38,057 bases of DNA from the NCBI GenBank assembly GCA_964423675.1, contig CAYRFP010000015.1, positions 1-38,057 on the forward strand, written 5' to 3'. Under the pieces are notes generated by a model. It saw only the letters and a list, made by a program, of their open reading frames with translations. It was not told where the DNA came from and did not search any database. The DNA comes from RUG563 sp964423675 (GTDB lineage: Bacteria > Bacillota > Clostridia > Christensenellales > Aristaeellaceae). Below are positions 31,758 to 38,057 of the stretch, piece after piece (within the stretch, counting starts at the first letter, position 1; every line of letters begins with the position of its first letter). A program made the position numbers and the translations under genes.

Positions 31758-32767
31758 TATTCTTTTTTGCCAAGATGATTGGTTATAACACTTAATAATT
31801 CCCCGGAGGGATCGCAACTATGTTCCCAGTACATGAGCCCTTTCAGCCCGTTTTCCTGCACATAGCGGCATTTTTCTGCAATGGATTCCGGGTCGTCATA
31901 GGTGACAAACAGATCCTTACCCAGTAAATATGGCGCACGAGCCTGCGCATCCCAGTGGCGCGAAAGGCCGTGCTGTTGGATATAGCCGTTTTTTATCTGC
32001 CCATAGGTGGGGCCGTAAAGGGCAGACCCCTGTGCAGGCTGACCGGGCCGGGCGTTTTCTGCATCGTTCAGTTGCCAGACTCTGGCATAAAATGCAGCGC
32101 CAATGACGATTTTTTCCTTGGGAACGCCAGCTTTTGAAAAGAACTGAACGCAAGCATCTGCATTGGCGAGCTGGTCGCCGCCGGGATAGGCGAACAAAGG
32201 CGCATGATGGCTGGCCTGGGTGCGGCTGGTGGACAGATCGTAGGTCATGATTTGCACGTAATCCAGGAGCTGCGACACCTGCGCCATTTCGGTGTTTTGA
32301 ACAAAGGAGACTGTGCCCTCCGCGGCGATGGAAAGAATTTTTTCCGAAAGCATATCCCGTAGCGCCCGAAGCAACAGGGTAAAACTCTGCTTATCTGATG
32401 GGTCGCAGGCAATCCCGGCGGTTGGGCAGCACGGCGCTTCCCAGTCGGTGTCCACGCCGTCTAGGCCATAATCCGCCACTGCATGCTGCACGGATTGTAC
32501 GAAGCGACATCGCCCATTTTCCGTCCTCGCCAGTTGCGAAAAGCCGTCTGCCCCCAGACCACCGATGGAAAGAACGAATTTTAGCTGGGGATGAAAGCTG
32601 CGCAGTCTATCCAACTGCTCCCGCAGATGGGGTAGCCCTTCCAGATTCAGAAGCCCATCCCGAATGGAGCCAAAGGCCAAATTGACATGGGTGAGCCGCA
32701 GCGCGTCTTCTCGGCTCATTTGATCCAGACCCTTGGAAGTAGCGTAAGCAAGAATAATCTTCTGCAT
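31757..32767 (-). CDS. Glycoside hydrolase family 18 protein without signal peptide
   Basis: 336 residues from ATG 32767 (GGAAAGGA upstream). The GH18 active site DGVDTDWE (pattern DGxDxDxE) is intact, with KFVLSIGGLG before it, VQIMTYDL after it and a C-terminal GLMYWEHSCDPSGELL. These enzymes hydrolyse chitin or other N-acetylglucosamine polymers with substrate-assisted catalysis. There is no signal peptide or binding module, so export is not evident. GH18 enzymes acting on spore cortex exist in spore formers, but they usually carry LysM domains, which are absent here. Substrate is unknown. Confidence 0.9.
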   Translation of the reverse strand: MQKIILAYATSKGLDQMSREDALRLTHVNLAFGSIRDGLLNLEGLPHLREQLDRLRSFHPQLKFVLSIGGLGADGFSQLARTENGRCRFVQSVQHAVADYGLDGVDTDWEAPCCPTAGIACDPSDKQSFTLLLRALRDMLSEKILSIAAEGTVSFVQNTEMAQVSQLLDYVQIMTYDLSTSRTQASHHAPLFAYPGGDQLANADACVQFFSKAGVPKEKIVIGAAFYARVWQLNDAENARPGQPAQGSALYGPTYGQIKNGYIQQHGLSRHWDAQARAPYLLGKDLFVTYDDPESIAEKCRYVQENGLKGLMYWEHSCDPSGELLSVITNHLGKKE

Positions 32768-32910
32768 AAAAATCCTTTCCATAGCTTAAAGGCGGGCTTC
32801 AGGGAAAGCAAACGATACATGAACGAAGCGATGCTGTGCTGGATGATTATAATCCTTCGTTTATTTTTCTGGTTTGCTGCAAGCGTTAAGAATTTTGCTC
32901 AATAAAATCC

Positions 32911-33192
32911 TCAAGGGATTGAAACGAGGACTCCTTCCAATACCGAGTACTCTAGTGTTCGGTTGAGCAAATGCCAGTTATAAAGCTCCCGGCGCAGGGT
33001 TGCGGGATCGCGGAAGGCTGTCCATGCGTTGAGCAGCGCATTGATCTCCATTTCAGAATATTCTCGTTCTGCTTCGATTTTCCCTGCCAGATGCCAAAAC
33101 GCCAGCAGCTTTTTCTTCAGTTTGGCGGGCAGAGCAGTTAAACGGCCTTGGGAATCAAGAAAGGGCGCTAATGCCTGGAGTCTGTCTTCCAT
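32911..33192 (-). CDS. DUF2087 domain-containing protein
   Basis: 93 residues forming one small helical domain. The family motif appears as LPAKLKKKLLAFWHLAGKIE, YSEMEINALLNAW and ATLRRELYNWHLLNRT, ending near the usual Y-x-R position. DUF2087 is found alone or after HTH domains and is thought to bind DNA or act in regulation; no activity is established. It is the third gene in the operon after the hydrolase and GyrI-like genes (seven-base gap). AAAGGA precedes the start. Confidence 0.82.
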   Translation of the reverse strand: MEDRLQALAPFLDSQGRLTALPAKLKKKLLAFWHLAGKIEAEREYSEMEINALLNAWTAFRDPATLRRELYNWHLLNRTLEYSVLEGVLVSIP

Positions 33193-33199
33193 GGCTTTA

Positions 33200-33838
33200 T
33201 CATTCCTTTATTTTTCGGATGGGATGCCGCAGAACCGTTTTTCGCTTTTCAGGCGGCACTTTTCGTGCATCGGACAGGTAAATTTCATGATGGAAGCGCG
33301 TGGCCGATATATCCGTTTCGTATCCATTTTCACGGATGAATGCATCCATTTTGGCGATGGTGGACGGTTCGTCATCGTAGGGACCAATGTGCATACACTG
33401 AACGCATGGGCCTTCATGATAGCTTAGAAACTCCACCTTGGAAAAGTCCATTTTCTTTTTCTGGGTTGCTTCGGAAATGGCCCAGTCATAATCTGCTCTG
33501 GTCACAAAATCCGGCAGACGAATCAGGGAAATCCATTGGTATTCGTCCTTATGGGCGTAATCAATGCCCGAAACGCCTTCCTGCCACCAGAAGCCTTCCA
33601 ACGGCGGAACCACATAATCAAAATAGCCATCGATCCGATGATCGCCCAGCTTGCTCAATTTTATGGTGTATGCAATGCCGTATAGCATTCCCATCGCGGC
33701 CTTGTATTCGCCAGCCTCGGCGTTGGGGTCGCCTTTCCCGCGAACAGCAAGAAAATGCATGCGTGGTACGTCCACAAGCCCCGGCTTGTTTTTGGGAAAG
33801 GCTAAATCATGTGTTTTCTTTCCTTGAAATCCAATCAT
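33200..33838 (-). CDS. GyrI-like small-molecule-binding domain protein
   Basis: 212 residues. The pattern KPGLVDVPRMHFLAVRGKGDPN, YGIAYTIK, GFWWQ and VEFLSYHEGPCVQCMHIGPYDDEPSTI matches GyrI-like (SRPBCC-type effector-binding) proteins, often stand-alone relatives of the effector domain of BmrR-type regulators. Some have been shown to hydrolyse or bind cyclic or lipophilic small molecules. I chose ATG 33838, which overlaps the hydrolase gene by 32 bases; a GTG at 33880 is possible but gives an unlikely Arg-rich N-terminus. No strong ribosome site is seen, so translational coupling to the hydrolase is probable. Confidence 0.82.
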   Translation of the reverse strand: MIGFQGKKTHDLAFPKNKPGLVDVPRMHFLAVRGKGDPNAEAGEYKAAMGMLYGIAYTIKLSKLGDHRIDGYFDYVVPPLEGFWWQEGVSGIDYAHKDEYQWISLIRLPDFVTRADYDWAISEATQKKKMDFSKVEFLSYHEGPCVQCMHIGPYDDEPSTIAKMDAFIRENGYETDISATRFHHEIYLSDARKVPPEKRKTVLRHPIRKIKE

Positions 33839-34619
33839 CCAGAAACGCCATCTGCTCCGGCGTGTGGAACCAATGCTCACCGTTTTCCATGATTGTCAGT
33901 CCACGCTGTTCATCCTTTGCAAAGGCTGAGATCGTTTCCACGGAAGTCAAAAGATCCTGTTGGCCGTACAGAATTTCAGTTGCCACATGCCATTGGACGG
34001 GATGGCTGCGAACATAACAAAGATACGGCCAGGACAGCGTTTCCCCAAATGCTGTTTCAATGGTGCCCTTTTCCTGCAAATCCGATTCGGCCACATGTGC
34101 CCAGCACATCATATCGCTAATCAGCTTTTCCATATCTACGATAGGCGAAATGAAATAAGCCCTTTCGATTTTCTCCTGCGGCAGGGCGCACATGGCGAAA
34201 TATGCGCCAATGCTGTTAGCAATAAGGAGAACGGGGCGCTGCTCCGGGCAAAGAGCTTGCAGGGCGGAAGGAAATTCTTCCCGAGCCTCCCAGGGGGTCG
34301 CGGCGTGGTAATCCAGGCCCACTACATCATAGCCGGGAAACAGCGACTTGTAATGCGCGGCCTCGTCTGCTGTTCCATCCTTGCCGTGAATATACAGAAC
34401 TAGCGGATTCCTGTTTTCCATGCGTTTAAAAGTCACAGTCTGCTCTTTCATGGATATTTTCTCAACCTGATAGCCGTATTCTATCAGCTCTTTTTTGTAT
34501 CGTAAAAAGGAATGGTCCATGGACGCACCGGCCAATTCCTGAATTTCTTCGAAGGATAGCGTGATGGTTTCCTGATTGCAGCCGCCAACAGTCCGCCAAA
34601 GCGGATCATATTTGCTCAT
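33807..34619 (-). CDS. Alpha/beta hydrolase with N-terminal DUF7662-like domain
   Basis: 270 residues. Residues 1-60 (KYDPLWRTV, TLSFEEIQELAGASMDHSFLRY) resemble a small domain usually found alone or in restriction/defence-type contexts. The remaining 200 are a serine hydrolase: LVLYIHGKDG (oxyanion), LLIANSIGAYFAM (nucleophile Ser), YGQQDLLTS (Asp) and NGEHWFHTPEQ (His). The GXSXG motif is ANSIG. Substrate is unknown; esterase-type cleavage is probable. It is the first gene of the operon with GyrI-like and DUF2087 genes. GGAGG lies before ATG 34619. Confidence 0.85.
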   Translation of the reverse strand: MSKYDPLWRTVGGCNQETITLSFEEIQELAGASMDHSFLRYKKELIEYGYQVEKISMKEQTVTFKRMENRNPLVLYIHGKDGTADEAAHYKSLFPGYDVVGLDYHAATPWEAREEFPSALQALCPEQRPVLLIANSIGAYFAMCALPQEKIERAYFISPIVDMEKLISDMMCWAHVAESDLQEKGTIETAFGETLSWPYLCYVRSHPVQWHVATEILYGQQDLLTSVETISAFAKDEQRGLTIMENGEHWFHTPEQMAFLDDWISRKENT

Positions 34620-34664
34620 TGTTTTCCTCCTGTAAAAAGCAAGACTTGCAGCCGCCTGCGACGA

Positions 34665-34748
34665 TCAGACGGTAGGTGTAGACGATTTTGCTAAGATTTT
34701 TCCGATTTTGGAAAATGTTTGAAGGGTGTTTAGCGTTTTCGAGATCAT
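34665..34748 (-). pseudogene. 27-codon remnant of a small membrane-protein gene
   Basis: A ribosome site (AAGGAGA) precedes ATG 34748, which opens MISKTLNTLQTFSKIGKILAK and then five or six unlike residues before a TGA. The start resembles the N-termini of small clostridial membrane proteins with a following hydrophobic helix, which is missing here. The gene therefore seems cut after about 21 codons. It lies between the TetR and hydrolase genes in the same direction. It could be a genuine short peptide or chance. Confidence 0.35.
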
Positions 34749-34792
34749 TTCTCCTTATGAATGCACATGCCGCAGATAGCATTCATGGTACA

Positions 34793-35458
34793 TCAAAAAG
34801 TCGCCATGCATAGCCATGACAACGCTGCCGGGGGAAAAATGCCTTTCATTAAAATGCTTCCTTTAATCTTGCTTTTTTGCTGCGGGGAACTGCCGGATTT
34901 CAGCATTGTCAGCATGGCCGTGAAATCCTGGGTCAGCATCTGGGAGATCATTTCCTCCGAAAAACTGCACATTCCCGTTGCGCAAAGAGCGCCGATGCCG
35001 AAGGTGTGAATCCAGGTGTGTTCAAACAGGGTCTTGGCGTTATCCTTTGTCAGACCGTAATCACCTTGGATTACGTTGAGGCTTTCCTCTGCAACTGCGC
35101 CCAAATGCCCGAAAATATCCTCGAAGGAGTCCACGCTGCGGCTGGGCGACATGAACAACAGCTGATACAGCCAGGGCTCCTTCTTGGCAAAGAAAATCAT
35201 TTGCATGCCGATCTGCTTAAATAGCGGCATATCCTTTCCAGCCTTGTGGGCATAGGACTCAAAGCGCGCCATGGCGGCTGTCTTTACCGCGTCCTGCACC
35301 TGCTGCATGGAATCAAAGACAGTGAAAATCGGGCTGGTGGATGTACCCAGGGCCGCGCCCAATTCCTTGGCGGTCAGGGACTGCATGCCTTGCTGGGAGA
35401 CAACGTCCAACGCAATGGCGATGATTTGATCTTTTGTGTATTTCGGTTTGGGAGGCAT
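34793..35458 (-). CDS. TetR/AcrR family transcriptional regulator
   Basis: 221 residues from ATG 35458, which follows GGAAAGGAAG; the ATG at 35482 has no ribosome site. Helix-turn-helix: QIIAIALDVVSQQGMQSLTAKELGAALGTSTSPIFTVFDSMQQVQ. The C-terminal part resembles the all-alpha domain of TetR-type proteins that includes WLYQLLFMS and FEHTWIHTFGIGAL. The last 25 residues (GSSPQQKSKIKGSILMKGIF...) look unlike the family and may be read-through into altered sequence. It has a near-consensus promoter. Its targets may be the genes downstream on the same strand. Confidence 0.85.
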   Translation of the reverse strand: MPPKPKYTKDQIIAIALDVVSQQGMQSLTAKELGAALGTSTSPIFTVFDSMQQVQDAVKTAAMARFESYAHKAGKDMPLFKQIGMQMIFFAKKEPWLYQLLFMSPSRSVDSFEDIFGHLGAVAEESLNVIQGDYGLTKDNAKTLFEHTWIHTFGIGALCATGMCSFSEEMISQMLTQDFTAMLTMLKSGSSPQQKSKIKGSILMKGIFPPAALSWLCMATF

Positions 35459-35516
35459 GGGCAATCTTCCTTTCCGACGCATCGTTTTATAACATGTGTT
35501 TTACAATAACGACTTT

Positions 35517-35544
35517 ATTATACCTTTTTTTCTTTTTCTGTCAA
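35517..35544 (-). promoter_or_regulatory. Near-consensus promoter of the TetR gene
   Basis: Minus strand: TTGACA (35544-35539), 16-base spacer rich in A, then TATAAT (35522-35517), about 58 bases upstream of ATG 35458. The AT-rich stretch between promoter and start (35478-35516) has a loose dyad (GTTATTG...ATGTTATAA) that could be an operator. Confidence 0.8.
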
Positions 35545-35651
35545 CGGTATTTTTGAAGACGAGTTTACAAAAATACGCCGCTATTTTGCATGGCGTACAG
35601 GTCAGGAGAAAAGCAGAATGTCACCGGAAAAGACCGTTTTGCAGATAACAG

Positions 35652-35681
35652 AAATGCACTTGCTAAAAGGCAAGTGCATTT
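35652..35681. terminator. Terminator hairpin after the heptad-repeat protein fragment
   Basis: A 12-bp stem AAATGCACTTGC (35652-35663) with GCAAGTGCATTT (35670-35681) and six-base loop. It has T-rich tails on both strands and sits 28 bases past the stop of the minus-strand gene. The remainder of 35483-35709 carries no gene. Confidence 0.75.
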
Positions 35682-35709
35682 TCTTCGATTTGAGGTTCCG
35701 TACGGGGCA

Positions 35710-36897
35710 TTATTCGATGGCATCCGTACGCCAGATGAACCGCAGTGCTCCTTCTGTGTTTTCGGCAATGCCTGAGTAATTCTGTGCGCCCTGCGCGGCA
35801 TGAATCAGGCAGCGAACGCGAACAAGCAGTGTTTCCAGATCCTCGTTAACCAGCGTGTCCAGCTTTTCTACGCCCTGGGTATTAAAAGTGGTAAGGCCGT
35901 CCTTCAGGGCCAGCGCGCCGCTTTGCAGCTGCGCAATTCCTTCCGTCAGGGCAGGCATGCTGCCCCGCAATTGAGCCGCACCATTGGCTGCGGAGGCAGC
36001 GCCCTCGGTATAGGCAATAAGACCTGTGTGGAAAGCATTATAGCTGTCTAACTGTTCCTTGAGCGAAATCAGCGCATCGCTGCTTTCCTGATACAGCGCA
36101 ATGCTCTGTGCGATTTGCTGCTGCACCTCGTCGCTGTTCATGGTCTGTGCAATAAGCGCCTGAATCTGTTCCTCGGTCTTCTGGTCGATCATCGTCTGCA
36201 TTTCTGCAGAGATTTCCTCAGCGCCAACCAGAATGGCCTGGGTCATGGCGGCGCGGATTTGTTCTTCCTGTGCGCGAACGCTCTGCTCCACATGCTCCTG
36301 CGCTTTTTGTGCAATGCCTTCTTCGCTCATGGTGCTGATGAAGCCGGAGAGAACTTCAGCATAGTTTTCAATAGTCAGCGTGAGAATGCCGTTGCCCGTT
36401 GCAGCAAGCTGCGCATTGGCCGTCGCCAGCAGCGAGTTGAGCACCTGGGTTGAGCCTGCAATCAGCGTATCGTTCTCCGCAGTCAGTTCAGTCAGACCGG
36501 CAGAAAGGGCGTCGATGCCATTGGATAGCTGGCTCGTTCCATCCGCAAGCGTTCCAAGGCCGTCATGGAGCTGAGCGCTGCCATCAAGAAGCTGCTGCAT
36601 TCCATCGGTCAAATCATCCATGGCATCTTTTAATGCATCCAGATTATCCAGCTTTTCCGCATCCAGCCGGGCGAAGACCTCGCTGGTGGCAACCGTAACG
36701 GTTACCGGCAGGGCGAAGTTCACGGAATCGGCTTCGATTTGGACATATTCGGGCAAAGTAAGATTTTCTGTGTCCAGCCTTAGGCTATTTTGCAGTCCGG
36801 GCAGCGCCATGCCCAGCACGATGGTATGATCTCCATCGTTCACAATCCGGGCATTTTCAGCCTGAATATTGGTGAATGCGCTTTTTTTCCAGCACAA
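35710..36897 (-). pseudogene. Secreted YhgE-like heptad-repeat protein, 5'-truncated
   Basis: About 390 residues of the C-terminal part of a large cell-envelope protein. The readable sequence begins within a domain (TNIQAENARIVNDGDHTIVLGMALPGLQ) and continues through LPEYVQIEADSVNFALPVTVTVATS. A coiled repeat of L-x-x-G heptads follows (DLTDGMQQLLDGSAQLHDGLGTLADG), an acidic helical region, a second heptad block (ALTEGIAQLQSGALALKDGL) and the end RFIWRTDAIE. Similar clostridial proteins have a signal peptide and about 200 more N-terminal residues, absent here. No RBS lies ahead of 36897. The frame runs directly out of a truncated TetR gene, so both are likely joined by a deletion or misassembly. 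Confidence 0.75.
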
Positions 36898-37144
36898 AAT
36901 CCACGGCGATCATCAGACATTCTTCCAGCGAATTCACTCTGGCGTGCTCCAGAACCAGCCGATCCATCTCGTTCTTGGAAATGGCTTCGATGAGTTCGGG
37001 AATATCCTTGAAATGATAATAGAAGGTGTTGCGGTTAATGCCGCAAACGTCGACAATATCCTTCACAGTGATTTTTGACAGGGGACGTTCTTCCAGCAGA
37101 TGCAGAAAAGCCTGAACGATCGCATTGCGCGTAAGGGACGGCAT
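36857..37144 (-). pseudogene. TetR family regulator, 3'-truncated
   Basis: From ATG 37144 (AGGAGGAGG upstream) the helix-turn-helix is intact: VQAFLHLLEERPLSKITVKDIVDVCGINRNTFYYHFKDIPELIEAI. The C-terminal dimerisation domain breaks off at AVDFVLEKK; the frame then picks up a few unlike residues and stops after 95 in total, versus about 190 in normal relatives. The break coincides with a run of A at about 36892-36898 and the beginning of the heptad-repeat fragment. DNA binding without a dimerisation domain is unlikely. Confidence 0.78.
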
Positions 37145-37187
37145 GGTTCCTCCTCCTGTTCCTGAATAGACTGATGTCCTTTTATAA

Positions 37188-37216
37188 ATTGTATCGCATT
37201 TTTCCGAAATGGACAA
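37188..37216 (-). promoter_or_regulatory. Promoter of the truncated TetR gene
   Basis: Minus strand: -35 TTGTCC (37216-37211), 17-base spacer, -10 TACAAT (37193-37188), about 44 bases before ATG 37144. Confidence 0.7.
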
Positions 37217-37336
37217 GTATCTTTTGTATTTTATCTTTTTACGACGCTTTGAGGAGAAAGGAAGCAGACTTCTTTCGTTTTTTGGAGTTGATTCCAAATT
37301 TGCGATTCCCATCCTTGTTATTTAAGAAATACTGAT

Positions 37337-37352
37337 CATGCTTAAATGCATG
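37337..37352. repeat. Short inverted repeat upstream of the recombinase
   Basis: CATGC, six bases, GCATG, about 55 bases before the recombinase gene. It might be part of a regulatory or resolution site; serine recombinases often bind near their own gene. No second copy was seen. Confidence 0.25.
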
Positions 37353-37407
37353 CGGCATGGCCGTACTTTCTGTAAAATAAAGAACGAAAAAATATGGGAG
37401 GCGGAAA

Positions 37408-38004
37408 ATGAGCAGCGAAATGTATGGATACGTGCGTGTATCCACCAGGGAGCAGAATGAGGCACGGCAGGTCATTGCCATGCGGGAATTCGGTGTGGCG
37501 GAAACCCACATTTGCATTGAGAAGCAATCTGGCAAGGATTTTGATCGTCCGCAATATAAACGGATGCTTCGGAAAATTAAAGCGGGAGATATTCTGGTGG
37601 TGAAGAGCATTGATCGGCTGGGCCGCAATTACGATGAAATCATCGAACAATGGCGGATCATCACCAAGGAAAAGAAAGCGGCGATCGTGGTGCTGGATAT
37701 GCCGCTGCTAGACACGCGGCAGGGACGCGACCTGACTGGAACACTGATTGCGGACATCGTGCTGCAGCTTCTTTCCTATGTAGCGCAGACGGAGCGGGAA
37801 CTCATCAAGCGCCGTCAGGCTGAGGGCATTGCGGCGGCGAAGGCGCGAGGCGTGCGGTTTGGAGCACGTCCTAAACCACGTCCGGCCGAGTTTGAAACTC
37901 TGCGCAGGGAATGGAAACAGGGCCGGATTGCTGCCCGGGACGCAGCGCAAAAGCTGCATATTTCTCATACAACATTTCTCCGTTGGGCAAAATCCCAAAT
38001 ATGA
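37408..38004 (+). CDS. Serine recombinase (resolvase/invertase family)
   Basis: 198 residues. The resolvase fold starts at YGYVRVSTREQN, with the catalytic serine in VST (residue 12). IKAGDILVVKSIDRLGRN and the long helix (VLQLLSYVAQTERELIKRRQAEGIAAAKARG) follow. A short C-terminal helix-turn-helix (AARDAAQKLHISHTTFLRW) is of the Hin/Tn3 resolvase type. This length fits small invertases and resolvases rather than large integrases. GGGAGG precedes the ATG. No transposase is nearby, but the window ends 53 bases after the stop, so a mobile element could continue beyond it. Confidence 0.9.
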   Translation: MSSEMYGYVRVSTREQNEARQVIAMREFGVAETHICIEKQSGKDFDRPQYKRMLRKIKAGDILVVKSIDRLGRNYDEIIEQWRIITKEKKAAIVVLDMPLLDTRQGRDLTGTLIADIVLQLLSYVAQTERELIKRRQAEGIAAAKARGVRFGARPKPRPAEFETLRREWKQGRIAARDAAQKLHISHTTFLRWAKSQI

Positions 38005-38057
38005 TAAGAACAGTAAAAAAACAACTTTTTTCTCCGTTTTGTGGAAGAAAATGTAGA

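Noticed and set aside
1..38057. CRISPR arrays, tRNA or rRNA genes, insertion sequences
   Set aside because: I saw no regularly spaced repeats, cloverleaf-like segments, rRNA sequences or transposase genes; the only recombination gene is the serine recombinase at 37408.

Overview
The window looks like a contig from an uncultured Clostridia-type Firmicute, possibly near Christensenellales (a low-confidence guess). Signs of this are AAGGAGG-type ribosome sites, TTGACA/TATAAT-type promoters, an Rnf-type membrane complex, NfnAB, NADP-dependent alcohol dehydrogenases, and a small Cys-rich gene behind what reads as a sporulation sigma-K promoter. A run of ten Ns (21567-21576) and several genes cut in mid-domain suggest a draft or metagenome assembly, or a genome with many broken genes.

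Layout. 1-1219: 23S rRNA uracil methyltransferase, running off the left edge. 1379-4085: a structured leader with a small leader ORF, a CNNM/CorC-type metal transporter, an M42 peptidase and a 42-base palindromic terminator. 4093-6545: VanW-domain protein and TetR regulator. 6621-8989: a sugar-type solute-binding protein and a YesM-type histidine kinase, both missing their 5' parts and meeting head to head near 7855-7900. 9193-11905: aldo/keto reductase, orphan PotD-like binding protein, and an acetyltransferase with an in-frame stop. 11969-15382: Cys-rich putative coat protein, then an AraC regulator - DHDPS/NAL-family lyase - HAD phosphatase operon. 15457-18669: nfnA-nfnB-nadK operon. 18864-21368: Zn- and Fe-dependent alcohol dehydrogenases. 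21588-22577: divergent LysR regulator. 22648-31757: a flavin-based electron-transfer locus. 31757-38004: GH18 enzyme, alpha/beta hydrolase - GyrI-like - DUF2087 operon, TetR regulators, a truncated secreted heptad-repeat protein and a serine recombinase.

The most interesting part is the Rnf-derived locus. It encodes a secreted two-repeat protein, ApbE, RnfC, a single RnfD-RnfG fusion with two FMN-binding domains, RnfE, RnfA, a NusG-II domain protein, a Gx-transporter/HepT-like membrane protein, a stand-alone FAD synthetase and a DUF1622 protein. No RnfB is present. The membrane-embedded [2Fe-2S] site shared by RnfA and RnfE keeps only one of its four usual cysteines. RnfC's Fe-S motifs and at least one RnfG flavin site are intact. 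This points to a shortened flavin route rather than a classical ferredoxin:NAD+ Rnf pump (inference).

A second coherent theme is NADP(H). NAD kinase sits with the ferredoxin/NADH-to-NADPH transhydrogenase NfnAB, next to a Zn alcohol dehydrogenase carrying every NADP- and Zn-binding residue of the Thermoanaerobacter enzyme and an Fe-dependent alcohol dehydrogenase, which suggests NADPH made from reduced ferredoxin is spent on alcohol formation.
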